Shown piece after piece: positions 54,964 to 64,000 of a stretch of DNA of 64,000 bases. The stretch covers positions 248,001 through 312,000 of the forward strand of contig NZ_QXIO01000002.1 in NCBI RefSeq assembly GCF_003545765.1. Reading direction: 5' to 3'. The stretch's first letter is position 1. Every line of letters starts with the position of its first letter. The notes below the pieces were generated by a model. The model ran no database searches, was not told where the DNA came from, and was given only the letters and a program-made list of their open reading frames with translations. The position numbers and the translations under genes were made by a program. The DNA is from Colwellia sp. RSH04 (GTDB lineage: Bacteria; Pseudomonadota; Gammaproteobacteria; Enterobacterales; Alteromonadaceae).

Positions 54964-56628
54964 ATGGCTACTGATGTTGAAATTGCTCAGCAATTTACTC
55001 CAAAACCTATTACTGAAATTAGCGATAACCTAGGTATTGCTCCAGAGCATGTTCTTCCTTATGGCCGTGATGTTGCTAAAATTGATCTTGAAAGCTTAAA
55101 ACAGCCTAGCGATAAACAAGGTAAGCTTATTTTAGTTTCAGCGACTACACCGACACCATCTGGTGAAGGTAAAACCACAACAACCATTGGCTTAGGTCAA
55201 GCATTCACTCAGTTAAATGAATCGGTCTGTTTAGCCTTAAGAGAACCATCTTTAGGGCCTTGTTTAGGGATGAAAGGTGGTGCTACTGGCGGTGGTTATA
55301 GCCAAATAATGCCTAGTGATAAAATTAATTTACATTTCACCGGTGATTTTCACGCGATTACCAGTGCCAACAATTTATTATCTGCAGCCATAGACAACCA
55401 TATATACCAAGGCAATGATTTAAATATAGATCCGCGTCAAATTGTTTGGCGCCGTGTCATGGATATGAACGATCGTAGTTTACGAAAAATCGTACTGGGT
55501 TTAGGCGGTAAAATGCAAGGTATACCACGTGAAGGTGGTTTTGACATCACTGCCGCTTCTGAAGTTATGGCAATGTTATGCTTAGCTGACGATGCACAAG
55601 ACCTAAAAGCACGTTTAGATAGAACATTAATAGGCTATACCTATGAAGGAAAACCGGTACATGCACAAGAGTTAAACATAACAGGCGCGATGATGGCATT
55701 ACTTCGTGACGCCTTACAACCTAATTTAGTGCAAAGTTTTGAAGGTACTCCTGCCTTTGTTCATGGTGGCCCTTTTGCTAATATTGCCCATGGTTGTAAT
55801 AGTGTTATTGCAACACGCATGGCAATGCATCATGCCGATTGGGCAATTACAGAAGCTGGGTTTGGTTTTGATTTAGGGGCTGAAAAGTTCTTTGATATTA
55901 AATGTCGAATTGCAGAAATGGACCCCGATGCAGTGGTTCTTGTTACAACGGTTCGTGCATTAAAAATGCATGGCGGTAAAGACAAAAATGATTTAGAAAC
56001 AGAAGACTTAAGTGCTGTTGCTAAAGGCTTAGAAAACTTAGATAAACACATAGAAAGTGTCGAGTTATTTAATAAACACCCTGTTGTTGCTTTAAATCGC
56101 TTTGCAACAGACAGCGACGCAGAAATTGCTTTAATCAAAGCTCGTTGTGATGAGCATAACGTTTCATTTGCTGAAACAACCCATCATGCTGATGGTGGTA
56201 AAGGTGCTATTGAGCTTGCTAAAGCAGTGATGGAATCGGTAGATAAAAGTAAACCTTATCAACCATTGTATGCATTAGATTTATCTGTTGTTGAGAAAGT
56301 ACGTAAAGTGAGTCGAGCAATGTACGGCGCAACTGATGTTGCTTTTTCTAAGCAAGCAGAAAAAGACCTAAAACATGTTGAGCTACTTGGTTTAACGCAT
56401 TTACCTATTTGTATTGCCAAAGCACCAAGTTCATTGTCTGACGACCCTACTTTACATGGCAGGCCACGTGATTTTGAAGTAACAGTAAGTTCTATTCAAA
56501 TTAATGAAGGTGCAGGATTCTTGGTTGTTTTAACGGGTAATATTATGCGTATGCCGGGACTACCTAAAAAACCTGCCGCTAACGATATAAAACTTCTCGC
56601 TAACGGTGTTATTGAAGGCTTAGAGTAA
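54964..56628 (+). CDS. fhs: formate-tetrahydrofolate ligase
   Basis: A 554-residue enzyme that makes 10-formyl-tetrahydrofolate from formate, tetrahydrofolate and ATP. The P-loop TPTPSGEGKTTTTIGLGQAF, the LREPSLGPCLGMKGGATGGGYSQ block and the HFTGDFHAITSANNLL block are all present, and length matches the family (about 556). AGAAGGA gives a good ribosome site. Being divergent from the formate dehydrogenase genes, it sets up a choice between oxidising formate for NADH and using it for one-carbon units. Confidence 0.96.
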   Translation: MATDVEIAQQFTPKPITEISDNLGIAPEHVLPYGRDVAKIDLESLKQPSDKQGKLILVSATTPTPSGEGKTTTTIGLGQAFTQLNESVCLALREPSLGPCLGMKGGATGGGYSQIMPSDKINLHFTGDFHAITSANNLLSAAIDNHIYQGNDLNIDPRQIVWRRVMDMNDRSLRKIVLGLGGKMQGIPREGGFDITAASEVMAMLCLADDAQDLKARLDRTLIGYTYEGKPVHAQELNITGAMMALLRDALQPNLVQSFEGTPAFVHGGPFANIAHGCNSVIATRMAMHHADWAITEAGFGFDLGAEKFFDIKCRIAEMDPDAVVLVTTVRALKMHGGKDKNDLETEDLSAVAKGLENLDKHIESVELFNKHPVVALNRFATDSDAEIALIKARCDEHNVSFAETTHHADGGKGAIELAKAVMESVDKSKPYQPLYALDLSVVEKVRKVSRAMYGATDVAFSKQAEKDLKHVELLGLTHLPICIAKAPSSLSDDPTLHGRPRDFEVTVSSIQINEGAGFLVVLTGNIMRMPGLPKKPAANDIKLLANGVIEGLE

Positions 56629-56650
56629 ATAAGTGAATTTCACGCTTTAG

Positions 56651-56687
56651 AAAAACCCAGTATTGAAATATTCAATACTGGGTTTTT
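56651..56687. terminator. bidirectional terminator between fhs and the M23 peptidase
   Basis: A perfect 17-bp stem (AAAAACCCAGTATTGAA / TTCAATACTGGGTTTTT) with a 3-nt loop between two convergent genes. Both strands carry A/T tails. Confidence 0.92.
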
Positions 56688-56740
56688 AATTAACTTTTAT
56701 CTATTTTTGAATCTGTTTTCAATTACGTCGTATTATAGTG

Positions 56741-57646
56741 TTAATGCTGTTTCTCTATCAACATCCCTGCTTGAGGGGTGTAATTAAGGCCATTTTCTCC
56801 AACAAATTGAAAAGGAATTGAATTTAGTTCAAAGCCAACGTTTTTTCGAACAACAAAATGTAAATGCGGCCCTGTTGAATAACCTGACGAACCCGAACGC
56901 GCCAATTTATCTCCTACGTTAACTTTATCTCCTACAGAAACCACTACCGTTCCCTGTAATAAATGTGCATAAGTTGCAAACGTACCGTCACTATGAAGCA
57001 CCTTGACATAGTTTGCCTTATCAACAAAATATCGTGTTTTACCACTTATATGAAAATTGTCTTTGGTGCTCACAATAACGCCCTCTCTAGCAGCGGTAAT
57101 ATCAGTACCAACTGGCATAGCAATATCTACTGCATATTTATTAGGAGACTGAAAGTGAGAAAATTTACCATGAAAAGATTGGCTAATTTTTAACGGTCGG
57201 CGGGTGTTGCTTGGAAAATGATAGACACTGCCATCAACTTGCGCTTTAGGATCTCCTGTAACCCACCGATAATTAAAATCAGGCTTTTGAGTTAAGCTTT
57301 CAATTAATGTCTTGCTTTGATTGGCTTGAATAACAACATATTGAGAGGCAATACTCGTATCTGCACTGTTTATCTCAATTTCAATTGGAATATAAAGCGG
57401 ATTTTTAATCACAACGTTGTAAAGTGAGTTATGCGGGACAACATAAATTTTTGGTGATAACTCCTGCTCAGGCGACGCTTGCTTATAGATAAGCTCTTGG
57501 GTTTTTACCTCTTTTATTGGCGGTTTATCGCTAAAAACCCATTGTCCCTTCTCATCTTTATATTTGTAGACTTTATTAGCTTTTACACTCGAAGAGTTAC
57601 TTAGCAATATTATTAGAGATAAAGCTATATGCTTAAGCACTCGCAT
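56741..57646 (-). CDS. DUF4124/M23-family peptidase
   Basis: A 301-residue exported protein: signal peptide to about residue 22, a DUF4124 domain (NKVYKYKDEKGQWVFSDKPP), a beta-rich middle, and a C-terminal LytM/M23 domain. The M23 domain contains SHFQSPNKYAVDIAMPVGTDITAA and GPHLHFVVRKN, the HxH zinc motif. M23 enzymes cut peptidoglycan peptides. The first zinc ligand would be the His in SHFQ, nine residues before the Asp, as in this subfamily. Single gene, transcribed toward fhs. Confidence 0.85.
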   Translation of the reverse strand: MRVLKHIALSLIILLSNSSSVKANKVYKYKDEKGQWVFSDKPPIKEVKTQELIYKQASPEQELSPKIYVVPHNSLYNVVIKNPLYIPIEIEINSADTSIASQYVVIQANQSKTLIESLTQKPDFNYRWVTGDPKAQVDGSVYHFPSNTRRPLKISQSFHGKFSHFQSPNKYAVDIAMPVGTDITAAREGVIVSTKDNFHISGKTRYFVDKANYVKVLHSDGTFATYAHLLQGTVVVSVGDKVNVGDKLARSGSSGYSTGPHLHFVVRKNVGFELNSIPFQFVGENGLNYTPQAGMLIEKQH

Positions 57647-57693
57647 GAGAGTATCCTGCCTGATTATTTATTGATTAAATTTTACAATTAACG

Positions 57694-58329
57694 TTATTGG
57701 CCAAACGGGTGAGTTGTTGATAAATTTACCAGTGTAGCCCTCACTTCTTTTAACTGTTTGGCGTATATAAATAAACTTGATAAACCCGTATCAATTCTAG
57801 ATTGCACATCACTAAAACGCCCTTCTCGTTGCGGTTGCCACGGTTGCACTAAAAAATCATCAACATTATGCACAATAGCATGTAATGGTAACCAGACAAG
57901 ATGACTATTTTTAGCCGCATAAGCTTTTAATAAACTTATCGGATTACTCCCACCACCTGATGCAGAAATACTGATAGCAAATGCAGGTTTATGCCCTAAA
58001 GGTAAACCACCAGCAGAGCCATGAGCTGTTAATAACAGTAAATTAACCAACGCAGGAGGGATCATCCCACCCCACTCAGGTACAATAAATACCACAGCAT
58101 CACATCGATAAAGCATGGACAATACCTGCTCTTTTTTAATGAAAAGCTCAGTATTACTTTTTCCATTTAAGTGACCATAATGCTCGAGTAGCTCAGGAAA
58201 TAGCGATAAATCTAATACGTCAGTCTCAACATCACCTTTTTTAAATACAGGTAAATTTTGTATTAACTGCGTAACTGCTGCACTTTTTGAGTTTTGTCTT
58301 TGACTAGCACTGATTAAAAGTACTTTCAT
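57694..58329 (-). CDS. NADPH-dependent FMN reductase-family protein
   Basis: A 211-residue flavodoxin-like protein. The N-terminal LLISASQRQNSKSAAV is the phosphate-binding loop, and VFIVPEWGGMIPPALVNLLLL carries the conserved PEW/Y(N)xxxP block. Relatives reduce FMN, quinones, chromate or azo dyes; the substrate here cannot be told. Cytoplasmic. It starts 47 bases upstream of the M23 gene and is probably transcribed with it. Confidence 0.8.
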   Translation of the reverse strand: MKVLLISASQRQNSKSAAVTQLIQNLPVFKKGDVETDVLDLSLFPELLEHYGHLNGKSNTELFIKKEQVLSMLYRCDAVVFIVPEWGGMIPPALVNLLLLTAHGSAGGLPLGHKPAFAISISASGGGSNPISLLKAYAAKNSHLVWLPLHAIVHNVDDFLVQPWQPQREGRFSDVQSRIDTGLSSLFIYAKQLKEVRATLVNLSTTHPFGQ

Positions 58330-58392
58330 CGATAACGTCCTGTAAAGTTATTTTTATAATGAGATTATAGAAAGGGTGAAGTCGCTTCCTTC

Positions 58393-58785
58393 CTAATCAG
58401 ACACTGACTGTAAATACCTTTTACAGTTATCTTTTATAGTTAACCAGCTTACCTGATCTTTAGTGTGAATATGATATGTTGGCTTAACTAAATTGGCATC
58501 ATCTAAAGACGCGATAGTCAGTGTGGTAAATTCTTTATAACGTGAATCACCAAAGGTTAACGTTGAGCCACATTGTGAGCAAAAACCGCGTTCTACATGT
58601 TCTGAAGACTGATAATACGATGGCTTTGCACTAAGCCATTCGACTTGTTCGCTTTTAAAATCCATCCAAGCGACTACCACTGAGCCAGATTGCTTTCTAC
58701 AATTGCTACAATGGCAATAGTCTGCTGCAAAAGGTTTACCTGTAAGGCGATACCTTATTGAACCACATAAACAACCACCTTCCAC
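58393..58785 (-). CDS. GFA-family zinc protein
   Basis: A 130-residue protein with the glutathione-dependent formaldehyde-activating (GFA) fold: MEGGCLCGSIRYRLTGKP, CHCSNCRKQSGS and GFCSQCGSTL. These supply the Cys ligands for two zinc ions. The name reflects one member, and most relatives have no shown activity on formaldehyde. Because one-carbon genes lie a few kb away, a link is tempting but unproven. Same strand as its neighbours, with 60-base gaps. Confidence 0.85.
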   Translation of the reverse strand: MEGGCLCGSIRYRLTGKPFAADYCHCSNCRKQSGSVVVAWMDFKSEQVEWLSAKPSYYQSSEHVERGFCSQCGSTLTFGDSRYKEFTTLTIASLDDANLVKPTYHIHTKDQVSWLTIKDNCKRYLQSVSD

Positions 58786-58814
58786 GATAAACTTCCTTTT
58801 CTAACTTTATATAC

Positions 58815-59288
58815 TTATTTAATCTCAAGTAATTCAACATCAAAAATAAGCAATGAGCCAGCACTAATTTTACCTGTTGCACTATTACCATAAGCTAATT
58901 TAGCTGGTATAAAAAAACGCGTTTTTTCGCCAACAACCATAAGCTGTAATCCTTCTGTCCAACCTCTAATGACTTGATTTAAACCAAAACTAAGCGGCTC
59001 TCCTCTTTCAACAGAGCTATCAAAAACCGTACCATCGATTAAAGTACCATGATAATGCACAACCACTTTTGAATATGCTGTGGGGTGCTCTGTTCCAGTG
59101 CCTTTGGTCAGCACTTTGTACTGCATACCAGAATCGGTTTCAATAACACCTTCTTCTGTTTTATTTTGTGCTAAAAATTGATCCGCTTTTACCGTGTTTT
59201 TTTTAATCGCTTCTTTATTAGCATTTTGACGAACAAAATACAAAATAGCGATGGCTACTAATATGACCAACCAAAACAGTTTACCCAT
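58815..59288 (-). CDS. membrane-anchored or periplasmic FKBP peptidyl-prolyl isomerase
   Basis: A 157-residue protein with an N-terminal hydrophobic helix (LFWLVILVAIAILYFV), probably an uncleaved anchor, and a single FKBP domain. The domain includes YKVLTKGTGTEHPTAYSKVVVHYHGTLIDGTVFDSSVERGEPLSFGLNQVIRGWTEGLQLM, with the conserved active-site residues, and AYGNSATGKISAGSLLIFDVELLEI. It would help fold exported proteins at the inner membrane. It starts the three-gene minus-strand group toward the M23 peptidase. Confidence 0.88.
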   Translation of the reverse strand: MGKLFWLVILVAIAILYFVRQNANKEAIKKNTVKADQFLAQNKTEEGVIETDSGMQYKVLTKGTGTEHPTAYSKVVVHYHGTLIDGTVFDSSVERGEPLSFGLNQVIRGWTEGLQLMVVGEKTRFFIPAKLAYGNSATGKISAGSLLIFDVELLEIK

Positions 59289-59500
59289 GATAAATTCCTC
59301 AAAAAATAATTACGCATATTACGCAAATATACGATAACTTACTATAGAGATTGACTATAACAAGTAGTTATCTCAAACTTCATCTTTTCAATTTATCATT
59401 GCAGCCATATAATAGCTCAAACTGTATATTGTAGAAAATAAAGATTTTGAGTACCAATAGGTATATCTACTCAATAAAACAATAATTAAAGAGGCAACCA

Positions 59501-61321
59501 ATGAATAAATCTGTCATAGCGCTTTCAATAACACTGGCTTTAACCACAAGTTTAAGTGGGTGTTCTTCTTTCTCTAATCCAGCAAGTCCAGTGCCTAATG
59601 TTGTTAACGCACAAGGTAACGAAGCTAAAAGAGTTAATGAAGTTGTTGCCCAGTATTTCGATGAAATGCTTGTCCTTGATCCTCTCACAGCAACTTATGT
59701 AGGAATAAATACCTATAACGACAAGTTTATTGCTCCTATTTCACCTCAATCTATCGAAGAAGATAAAGCATTCGAACAACAATACTTAGATCGTATCAAT
59801 GCTATTGATGTGAACCAGCTTTCAGGACAAGATTTACTGAGTTATCAGGTTTTTAAGCGTGATAGAGAAGTGGCTCTTGCAAGTTTCGAATTTCCTGAAC
59901 ATTACATCCCTTTTAATCAAATGTACGGCATACATAATGATTTTGCGATGCTAGGCTCAGGTGAAAGTTCGCAGCCATTTAATACCGTTAAAGATTACCA
60001 AGACTTTATCAACCGCGCTAAAGGCTTCTCCGCTTATATGGACAGCGCTATTTTATCGATGAGAGAAGGTGCTAAAGAAGGTATTGTGCTTCCCAAGGTT
60101 ATTGTTAAAAAGCTAATACCTCAATTTAAAACCCATTTAGTCAAAAACATTAAAGACAGTGTATTCTACGAACCAGTTAAGCAGTTAGACAAAAACAACG
60201 CGATTAACACACAAGATAAAAAACAATTACGTGCTGAATATACGCAAATGATTGAAAACGTAATTATCCCTACCTACCAAAAAACACTCAGCTTTTTAAC
60301 GACAGAATATGCACCTTTAGCTAGTGATACTGTTGGTCTTTCTCACTTGCCAAACGGAACAGCTTGGTATGATCATATGATAAGCTATCATACGACATTG
60401 CCATTAACCGCTGACGAAATTCACGAGTTCGGTCAACAAGAAGTTGCTCGTATTTTGTCAGAAATGGAAAAAGTTAAACAAACAGTAAACTTTAAAGGAA
60501 GCCTGCCTGAGTTTTTCATCTTTTTAAAGGAAGATGAACAGTTTTATTTTAAAAGCCCGGAGCAAGTTATTGCTGCTTATGAAGGAGTAAAAGATAAAAT
60601 TAACAGTCGTGTTTCACAGTTATTTGAGGTTTTCCCAAAAGCAGATTATCAAGTAAAAGAGGTTGAAGCATTTAGAGCTGCATCATCGGCAGGTGCCAGT
60701 TATGAAGCCCCTGCCCCTGATGGTTCAAGACCCGGTACTTTTTATATCAATACGTATAATTTAAAAGCACAACCTAATTTTATTGTTGAAACCTTAAGTA
60801 TTCACGAAGCTTCGCCTGGCCACCACTTTCAAGCCTCTATTCAGCAGGAAGTAGAATCATTACCGATGTTTAGGAAATTTGGTAACTTTACTGTTTATGA
60901 AGAGGGTTGGGCATTGTACGCTGAAAGTTTAGGTAAAGAGATGGGATTATTTACTGACCCTTATCAATGGTATGGTCGATTAGTTGATGAGCAACTGCGT
61001 GCTATGCGTTTGGTTGTTGATACCGGTTTACACGCAAAAGGTTGGACTAGAGAACAAGCCATTGACTTCATGACAAAAAATTCATCTATGGCTGATACAG
61101 ATATTGAAGCAGAGGTGGAACGCTACATTAGTATTCCTGGACAAGCACTTGCCTATAAAACAGGACAAAGAGCCATCCAACAAATGAGAAAAAAAGCGAA
61201 AGAAACCTTGGGCGAGCAATTTGATATTAAGAAATTTCATACACAAATTTTGATTGATGGCTCTCTGCCGATGCCTATATTATCTGCCAAGATAGATCGT
61301 TGGGTAGAAGCTCAGAAGTAA
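59501..61321 (+). CDS. DUF885 lipoprotein, putative metallopeptidase
   Basis: A 606-residue lipoprotein (lipobox LSGC, Cys21). The DUF885 family is all-helical with a zinc-like motif HEASPGHHFQ (HExxxGH) and a downstream EEGWALYAE, which together resemble M2/M32-type carboxypeptidase sites. Length is usual for the family. It likely acts on peptides in the periplasm, but no substrate is known. It has its own terminator and faces the amidase/serine-hydrolase gene. Confidence 0.87.
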   Translation: MNKSVIALSITLALTTSLSGCSSFSNPASPVPNVVNAQGNEAKRVNEVVAQYFDEMLVLDPLTATYVGINTYNDKFIAPISPQSIEEDKAFEQQYLDRINAIDVNQLSGQDLLSYQVFKRDREVALASFEFPEHYIPFNQMYGIHNDFAMLGSGESSQPFNTVKDYQDFINRAKGFSAYMDSAILSMREGAKEGIVLPKVIVKKLIPQFKTHLVKNIKDSVFYEPVKQLDKNNAINTQDKKQLRAEYTQMIENVIIPTYQKTLSFLTTEYAPLASDTVGLSHLPNGTAWYDHMISYHTTLPLTADEIHEFGQQEVARILSEMEKVKQTVNFKGSLPEFFIFLKEDEQFYFKSPEQVIAAYEGVKDKINSRVSQLFEVFPKADYQVKEVEAFRAASSAGASYEAPAPDGSRPGTFYINTYNLKAQPNFIVETLSIHEASPGHHFQASIQQEVESLPMFRKFGNFTVYEEGWALYAESLGKEMGLFTDPYQWYGRLVDEQLRAMRLVVDTGLHAKGWTREQAIDFMTKNSSMADTDIEAEVERYISIPGQALAYKTGQRAIQQMRKKAKETLGEQFDIKKFHTQILIDGSLPMPILSAKIDRWVEAQK

Positions 61322-61347
61322 TCCTCAACGCGCTAATTAACCTTTTT

Positions 61348-61386
61348 AAAAAGTACCTGATTATAATAGATATTCAGGTACTTTTT
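61348..61386. terminator. bidirectional terminator between the DUF885 gene and the amidase fusion
   Basis: A 13-bp stem (AAAAAGTACCTGA / TCAGGTACTTTTT) with a 13-nt loop separates two convergent genes. Confidence 0.8.
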
Positions 61387-61450
61387 GCTAGCTCAGGCGT
61401 TGTAAGCTTAACCATTACAGAAAAATAGTTAATACCACTTTTTTATTACA

Positions 61451-63949
61451 TCATTGAGCTGTTTTATTCGATAAAATAGCTTCATAAATAAGAGAGATCA
61501 CACTGCCATATTTTGCTGTTTCAAATTCTTTTCCAATAAACGAAAATTGTTTATCATCACCTAAAATTTCACTATGACGAGCATTCGTTAAAAGGATAAT
61601 AGCTAAGTCATGTTTAGGATCAATGACGGTTACCGTTCCCGTCCAGCCAGTATGCCCGTATGCTTGAGCACTAGCATAAGGACCAAAATGCCATGCTCTA
61701 TCACCATTATTTGCCCGTCTCCAGCCTAAACCATAACTCCCATTACCATCATCAGGTTTGATGAACTGATCTAAGACTTTGTCTGAGAACAACTGAGTAT
61801 GTTTATAACCACCACGGTTAAGTAAAACTTGCGATAAAATAGCTAAACTTTCTGCAGTAGAAAATAATCCAGCATGGCCTGCAACCCCTTCTAAAGCATA
61901 AAAAGCCGTTTCATCATGTACTTCACCTTGAAGTACATGATGCCTAACATTATCAAAATGTACGCGACCACTTCGAGTATTTCCTGCTATTTCTGTCGCC
62001 GCAAACTGGTTTTTGTGCCACCCTTTTTGAAGTGGCGTAAATAAAATATTATCCAGGCCAAGGGGTTGATAGATAAATTTTTCTACATAAGCATCTAAAC
62101 TTAATCCGGTAATTTTTTCTATTAATATACCGAGCAAAATATAATTAATATCAGAATACACAGAGTTCATTTTACTGGTATTTTTAAACGGCACTTTATT
62201 GATGATGAGTTGTTTGGTTTTATTGTTATTTTGTGAATAAAAAGCTTCTCCTAAAGCATTATTTTTTTCATAAAATTTAATTTGAGGTGCGTAGCCTGTC
62301 TTGTGAGTAAGTATATCTTTCACGGTAATAAACTCGCGACCACCACCTGAATATTCTGGTAAATAAAAACTTAACGGTAAATTTACTGATAAGCGCCCTT
62401 CACTAATTAACTTCATTAACGCAATATTAGTTGCAAACATTTTCGTATTAGAAGCTAGATCAAATAAAGTGTCTGTTTCCATCGTCACAGGAGTCGCTAA
62501 TAATGTCCCATCATCAGCATATTTTCGCGCATAGCCATAGGCTGAATGTTTAATAACTTTACCTTTGTGCTGTACTAACAAAACAGCTCCGGGGAAGCCA
62601 TTAGTAATATCTTTTTCAATTAACAGATCAACAGCTGAAAAGAGGTTATTGGATTTATCGTCACCTGACGATTTTATCTTTGTATCAAGGGGGGTTGTAG
62701 TATTCAATTCAGGATATGGAATAGTAATCGTTAATTGTGCTCCCTCTGGCTTTATATTATCAACCATCAAGATATTATCGCCGGTATGCGTACGCTTTTT
62801 TAAACTATAGTGATAACGCTTATAAGGAATTAAGGGCTCGGCAATTGATAGTTTTTCACCGTTAACATAAATATCTGCTGATGTTGCTGATAGATTATCA
62901 ATAATTATCTCCCCTTTATGTGCGTAGCTTTTAAAAGATGCCCTATTATTGACCAATTCACGACTACTTGGTTCATGCTCAGGAAAGGTTTTAACAAGTT
63001 GGCCTTTCTTCATAAGGTCATTACTTACTCGTTTTGGTAATAGTTCATTTTTATATTGTTCAACAAGTAAAGTTAATTGTTCTGGAAAGTATTTCTCAAG
63101 AAGTGCAAATACGATGGCTGCAGTTTTTGCATCGGCTTTTTTAGATAAATGCCATGGCATAAAGTGTTGTTGAAATGCAAGAATGACCGCTTGGCTTTGC
63201 TCGTCAAAACGTCCAGATATATCAATAGCATAACCATAAGTATTCAGCGCTTTTTGTATTAGCGTTATACTCGGTAATTTTGAAGAAAAGCTTTTGTAAT
63301 ACTTCATCATTACCGCTTCATCATACCAAGCCCCAATACCTGCTTGATATAATTGAAACCAAGGGAACCTTGGGCCAGGGTCTCGTTTTCTTAACGGGGA
63401 AATATCACTATGACCTACAATAGCTGTAGGCGAGATATCAGGATTTTCTCGCAAAATAGATTTTAATAATTCAATGAGTAGTTCAATTTGTTGAGCTTGA
63501 AAGTCAGGATAGAAACAAACAGGCATTTGTTTAACATGTGTTGATGAAAATTCAACAGATTTACAGTTGGCTTCATTGACTAATTCAATGCCAATAGACT
63601 GATCATTTAAGTTTTCTCGCTTTTGCCAAGCACTCTCACCAGAGTGCCATGCTCTTTTATTTTCATCAACTAACTGAACTACCTTTATATCTTCTTGATG
63701 ATAAGTAGCATCATGTAATTGAGGAATAAGGTAATGTGCACTGGCAACACCTTGAGAAGTAAGTGCATTTAAAGAATTTTGATAGTTTCCTGCAGTATAA
63801 TGTAAAACAACAAACTTAATACGCTCACTATAATTTTCTGATTTAGGCTGCAATTTTGTTGGTGTAGAGCAACTGATTATAAAAAATAATAACAAAGTCA
63901 CAATCAATAAATGTTTACCTGAGTGACAATAACTTCCTGTTCTGTGCAT
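61451..63949 (-). CDS. lipoprotein fusing AmiD-like amidase, peptidoglycan-binding segment and beta-lactamase-fold serine hydrolase
   Basis: An 832-residue lipoprotein (lipobox FIISC, Cys27). Residues 43-215 form an amidase_2 (AmiD-type) domain: KFVVLHYTAG with His50, GIELVNEA, and GHSDISPLRKRDPGP with His180 and Asp190 as zinc ligands. Residues about 228-285 resemble a peptidoglycan-binding repeat (IQKALNTYGYAIDISGRFDEQSQAVILAFQQ). After a beta-rich linker, residues 435-825 are a class C beta-lactamase/YfeW-like serine hydrolase: Ser500-x-x-Lys503 (ASNTK), YSDIN at 598-602, HTGWTGT near the C-terminus. Such domains are usually separate proteins. Probably outer-membrane peptidoglycan turnover. 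Confidence 0.85.
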   Translation of the reverse strand: MHRTGSYCHSGKHLLIVTLLLFFIISCSTPTKLQPKSENYSERIKFVVLHYTAGNYQNSLNALTSQGVASAHYLIPQLHDATYHQEDIKVVQLVDENKRAWHSGESAWQKRENLNDQSIGIELVNEANCKSVEFSSTHVKQMPVCFYPDFQAQQIELLIELLKSILRENPDISPTAIVGHSDISPLRKRDPGPRFPWFQLYQAGIGAWYDEAVMMKYYKSFSSKLPSITLIQKALNTYGYAIDISGRFDEQSQAVILAFQQHFMPWHLSKKADAKTAAIVFALLEKYFPEQLTLLVEQYKNELLPKRVSNDLMKKGQLVKTFPEHEPSSRELVNNRASFKSYAHKGEIIIDNLSATSADIYVNGEKLSIAEPLIPYKRYHYSLKKRTHTGDNILMVDNIKPEGAQLTITIPYPELNTTTPLDTKIKSSGDDKSNNLFSAVDLLIEKDITNGFPGAVLLVQHKGKVIKHSAYGYARKYADDGTLLATPVTMETDTLFDLASNTKMFATNIALMKLISEGRLSVNLPLSFYLPEYSGGGREFITVKDILTHKTGYAPQIKFYEKNNALGEAFYSQNNNKTKQLIINKVPFKNTSKMNSVYSDINYILLGILIEKITGLSLDAYVEKFIYQPLGLDNILFTPLQKGWHKNQFAATEIAGNTRSGRVHFDNVRHHVLQGEVHDETAFYALEGVAGHAGLFSTAESLAILSQVLLNRGGYKHTQLFSDKVLDQFIKPDDGNGSYGLGWRRANNGDRAWHFGPYASAQAYGHTGWTGTVTVIDPKHDLAIILLTNARHSEILGDDKQFSFIGKEFETAKYGSVISLIYEAILSNKTAQ

Positions 63950-64000
63950 AACGATATATAACCTTATGTTTCATTTAACCAGTAAAGTGAAAATATTTAT

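Overview
This 64 kb window looks like chromosome from a marine gammaproteobacterium of the Alteromonadales, most likely Colwelliaceae (Colwellia/Thalassotalea-like). The grounds are the low GC content, the yebR-proQ-prc order, the methylcitrate cluster with AcnD/PrpF and a GntR regulator, the large NAD-glutamate dehydrogenase, and short, strongly AT-rich spacers. The family is inferred from gene content and style, not from a search. No phage, integrase, intact insertion sequence, CRISPR array or rRNA operon is visible.

Layout. 1-788: start of a large NAD-dependent glutamate dehydrogenase, cut by the window edge. 1182-8201: operon of unknown function (DUF1302 barrel, DUF1329, YCF48-like propeller, MMPL/RND permease) with a FadR-like palindrome far upstream. 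8626-11510: DUF2835 and pepN. 11603-18544: nhaC, prc, proQ, a small acidic protein, yebR (methionine sulfoxide reductase), and SIMPL and DUF2057 envelope proteins. 18694-25565: methylcitrate cycle genes prpF, acnD, prpC, prpB and a GntR regulator with clear candidate operators. 25816-26718: tRNA-Ala followed by four identical tRNA-Glu genes, with a near-consensus stable-RNA promoter and a strong terminator. 27117-34224: a yvcK-like gene, dcd, mrp/apbC, metG, rcsF-like, trmO and a CBM9-like protein.

34246-40969 is the most interesting stretch. Nine tightly packed or overlapping minus-strand genes encode a TlpA-like thioredoxin, a DUF4266 mini-lipoprotein, a DUF3570 barrel carrying an ApbE-type flavinylation motif, ApbE itself, a QseB/PmrA-like response regulator and its kinase, a cupredoxin, an FTR1-family permease that has lost both REXXE iron motifs, and a small outer-membrane-like protein. 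A perfect PmrA-type box (CTTAAG-N5-CTTAAG) lies just upstream. I read this as one self-regulated extracytoplasmic flavin/metal redox system of unknown substrate.

41485-49027: SlyD-like FKBP, an EamA transporter, sbcC-sbcD and a PilZ protein. 49220-56628: a C1/formate module, with a NAD-type formate dehydrogenase (alpha subunit plus a fused gamma/beta subunit), fdhD, and divergent fhs. 56741-63949: M23 peptidase, FMN reductase, GFA protein, FKBP, DUF885 lipoprotein, and a lipoprotein that fuses an AmiD-like amidase to a beta-lactamase-fold serine hydrolase.
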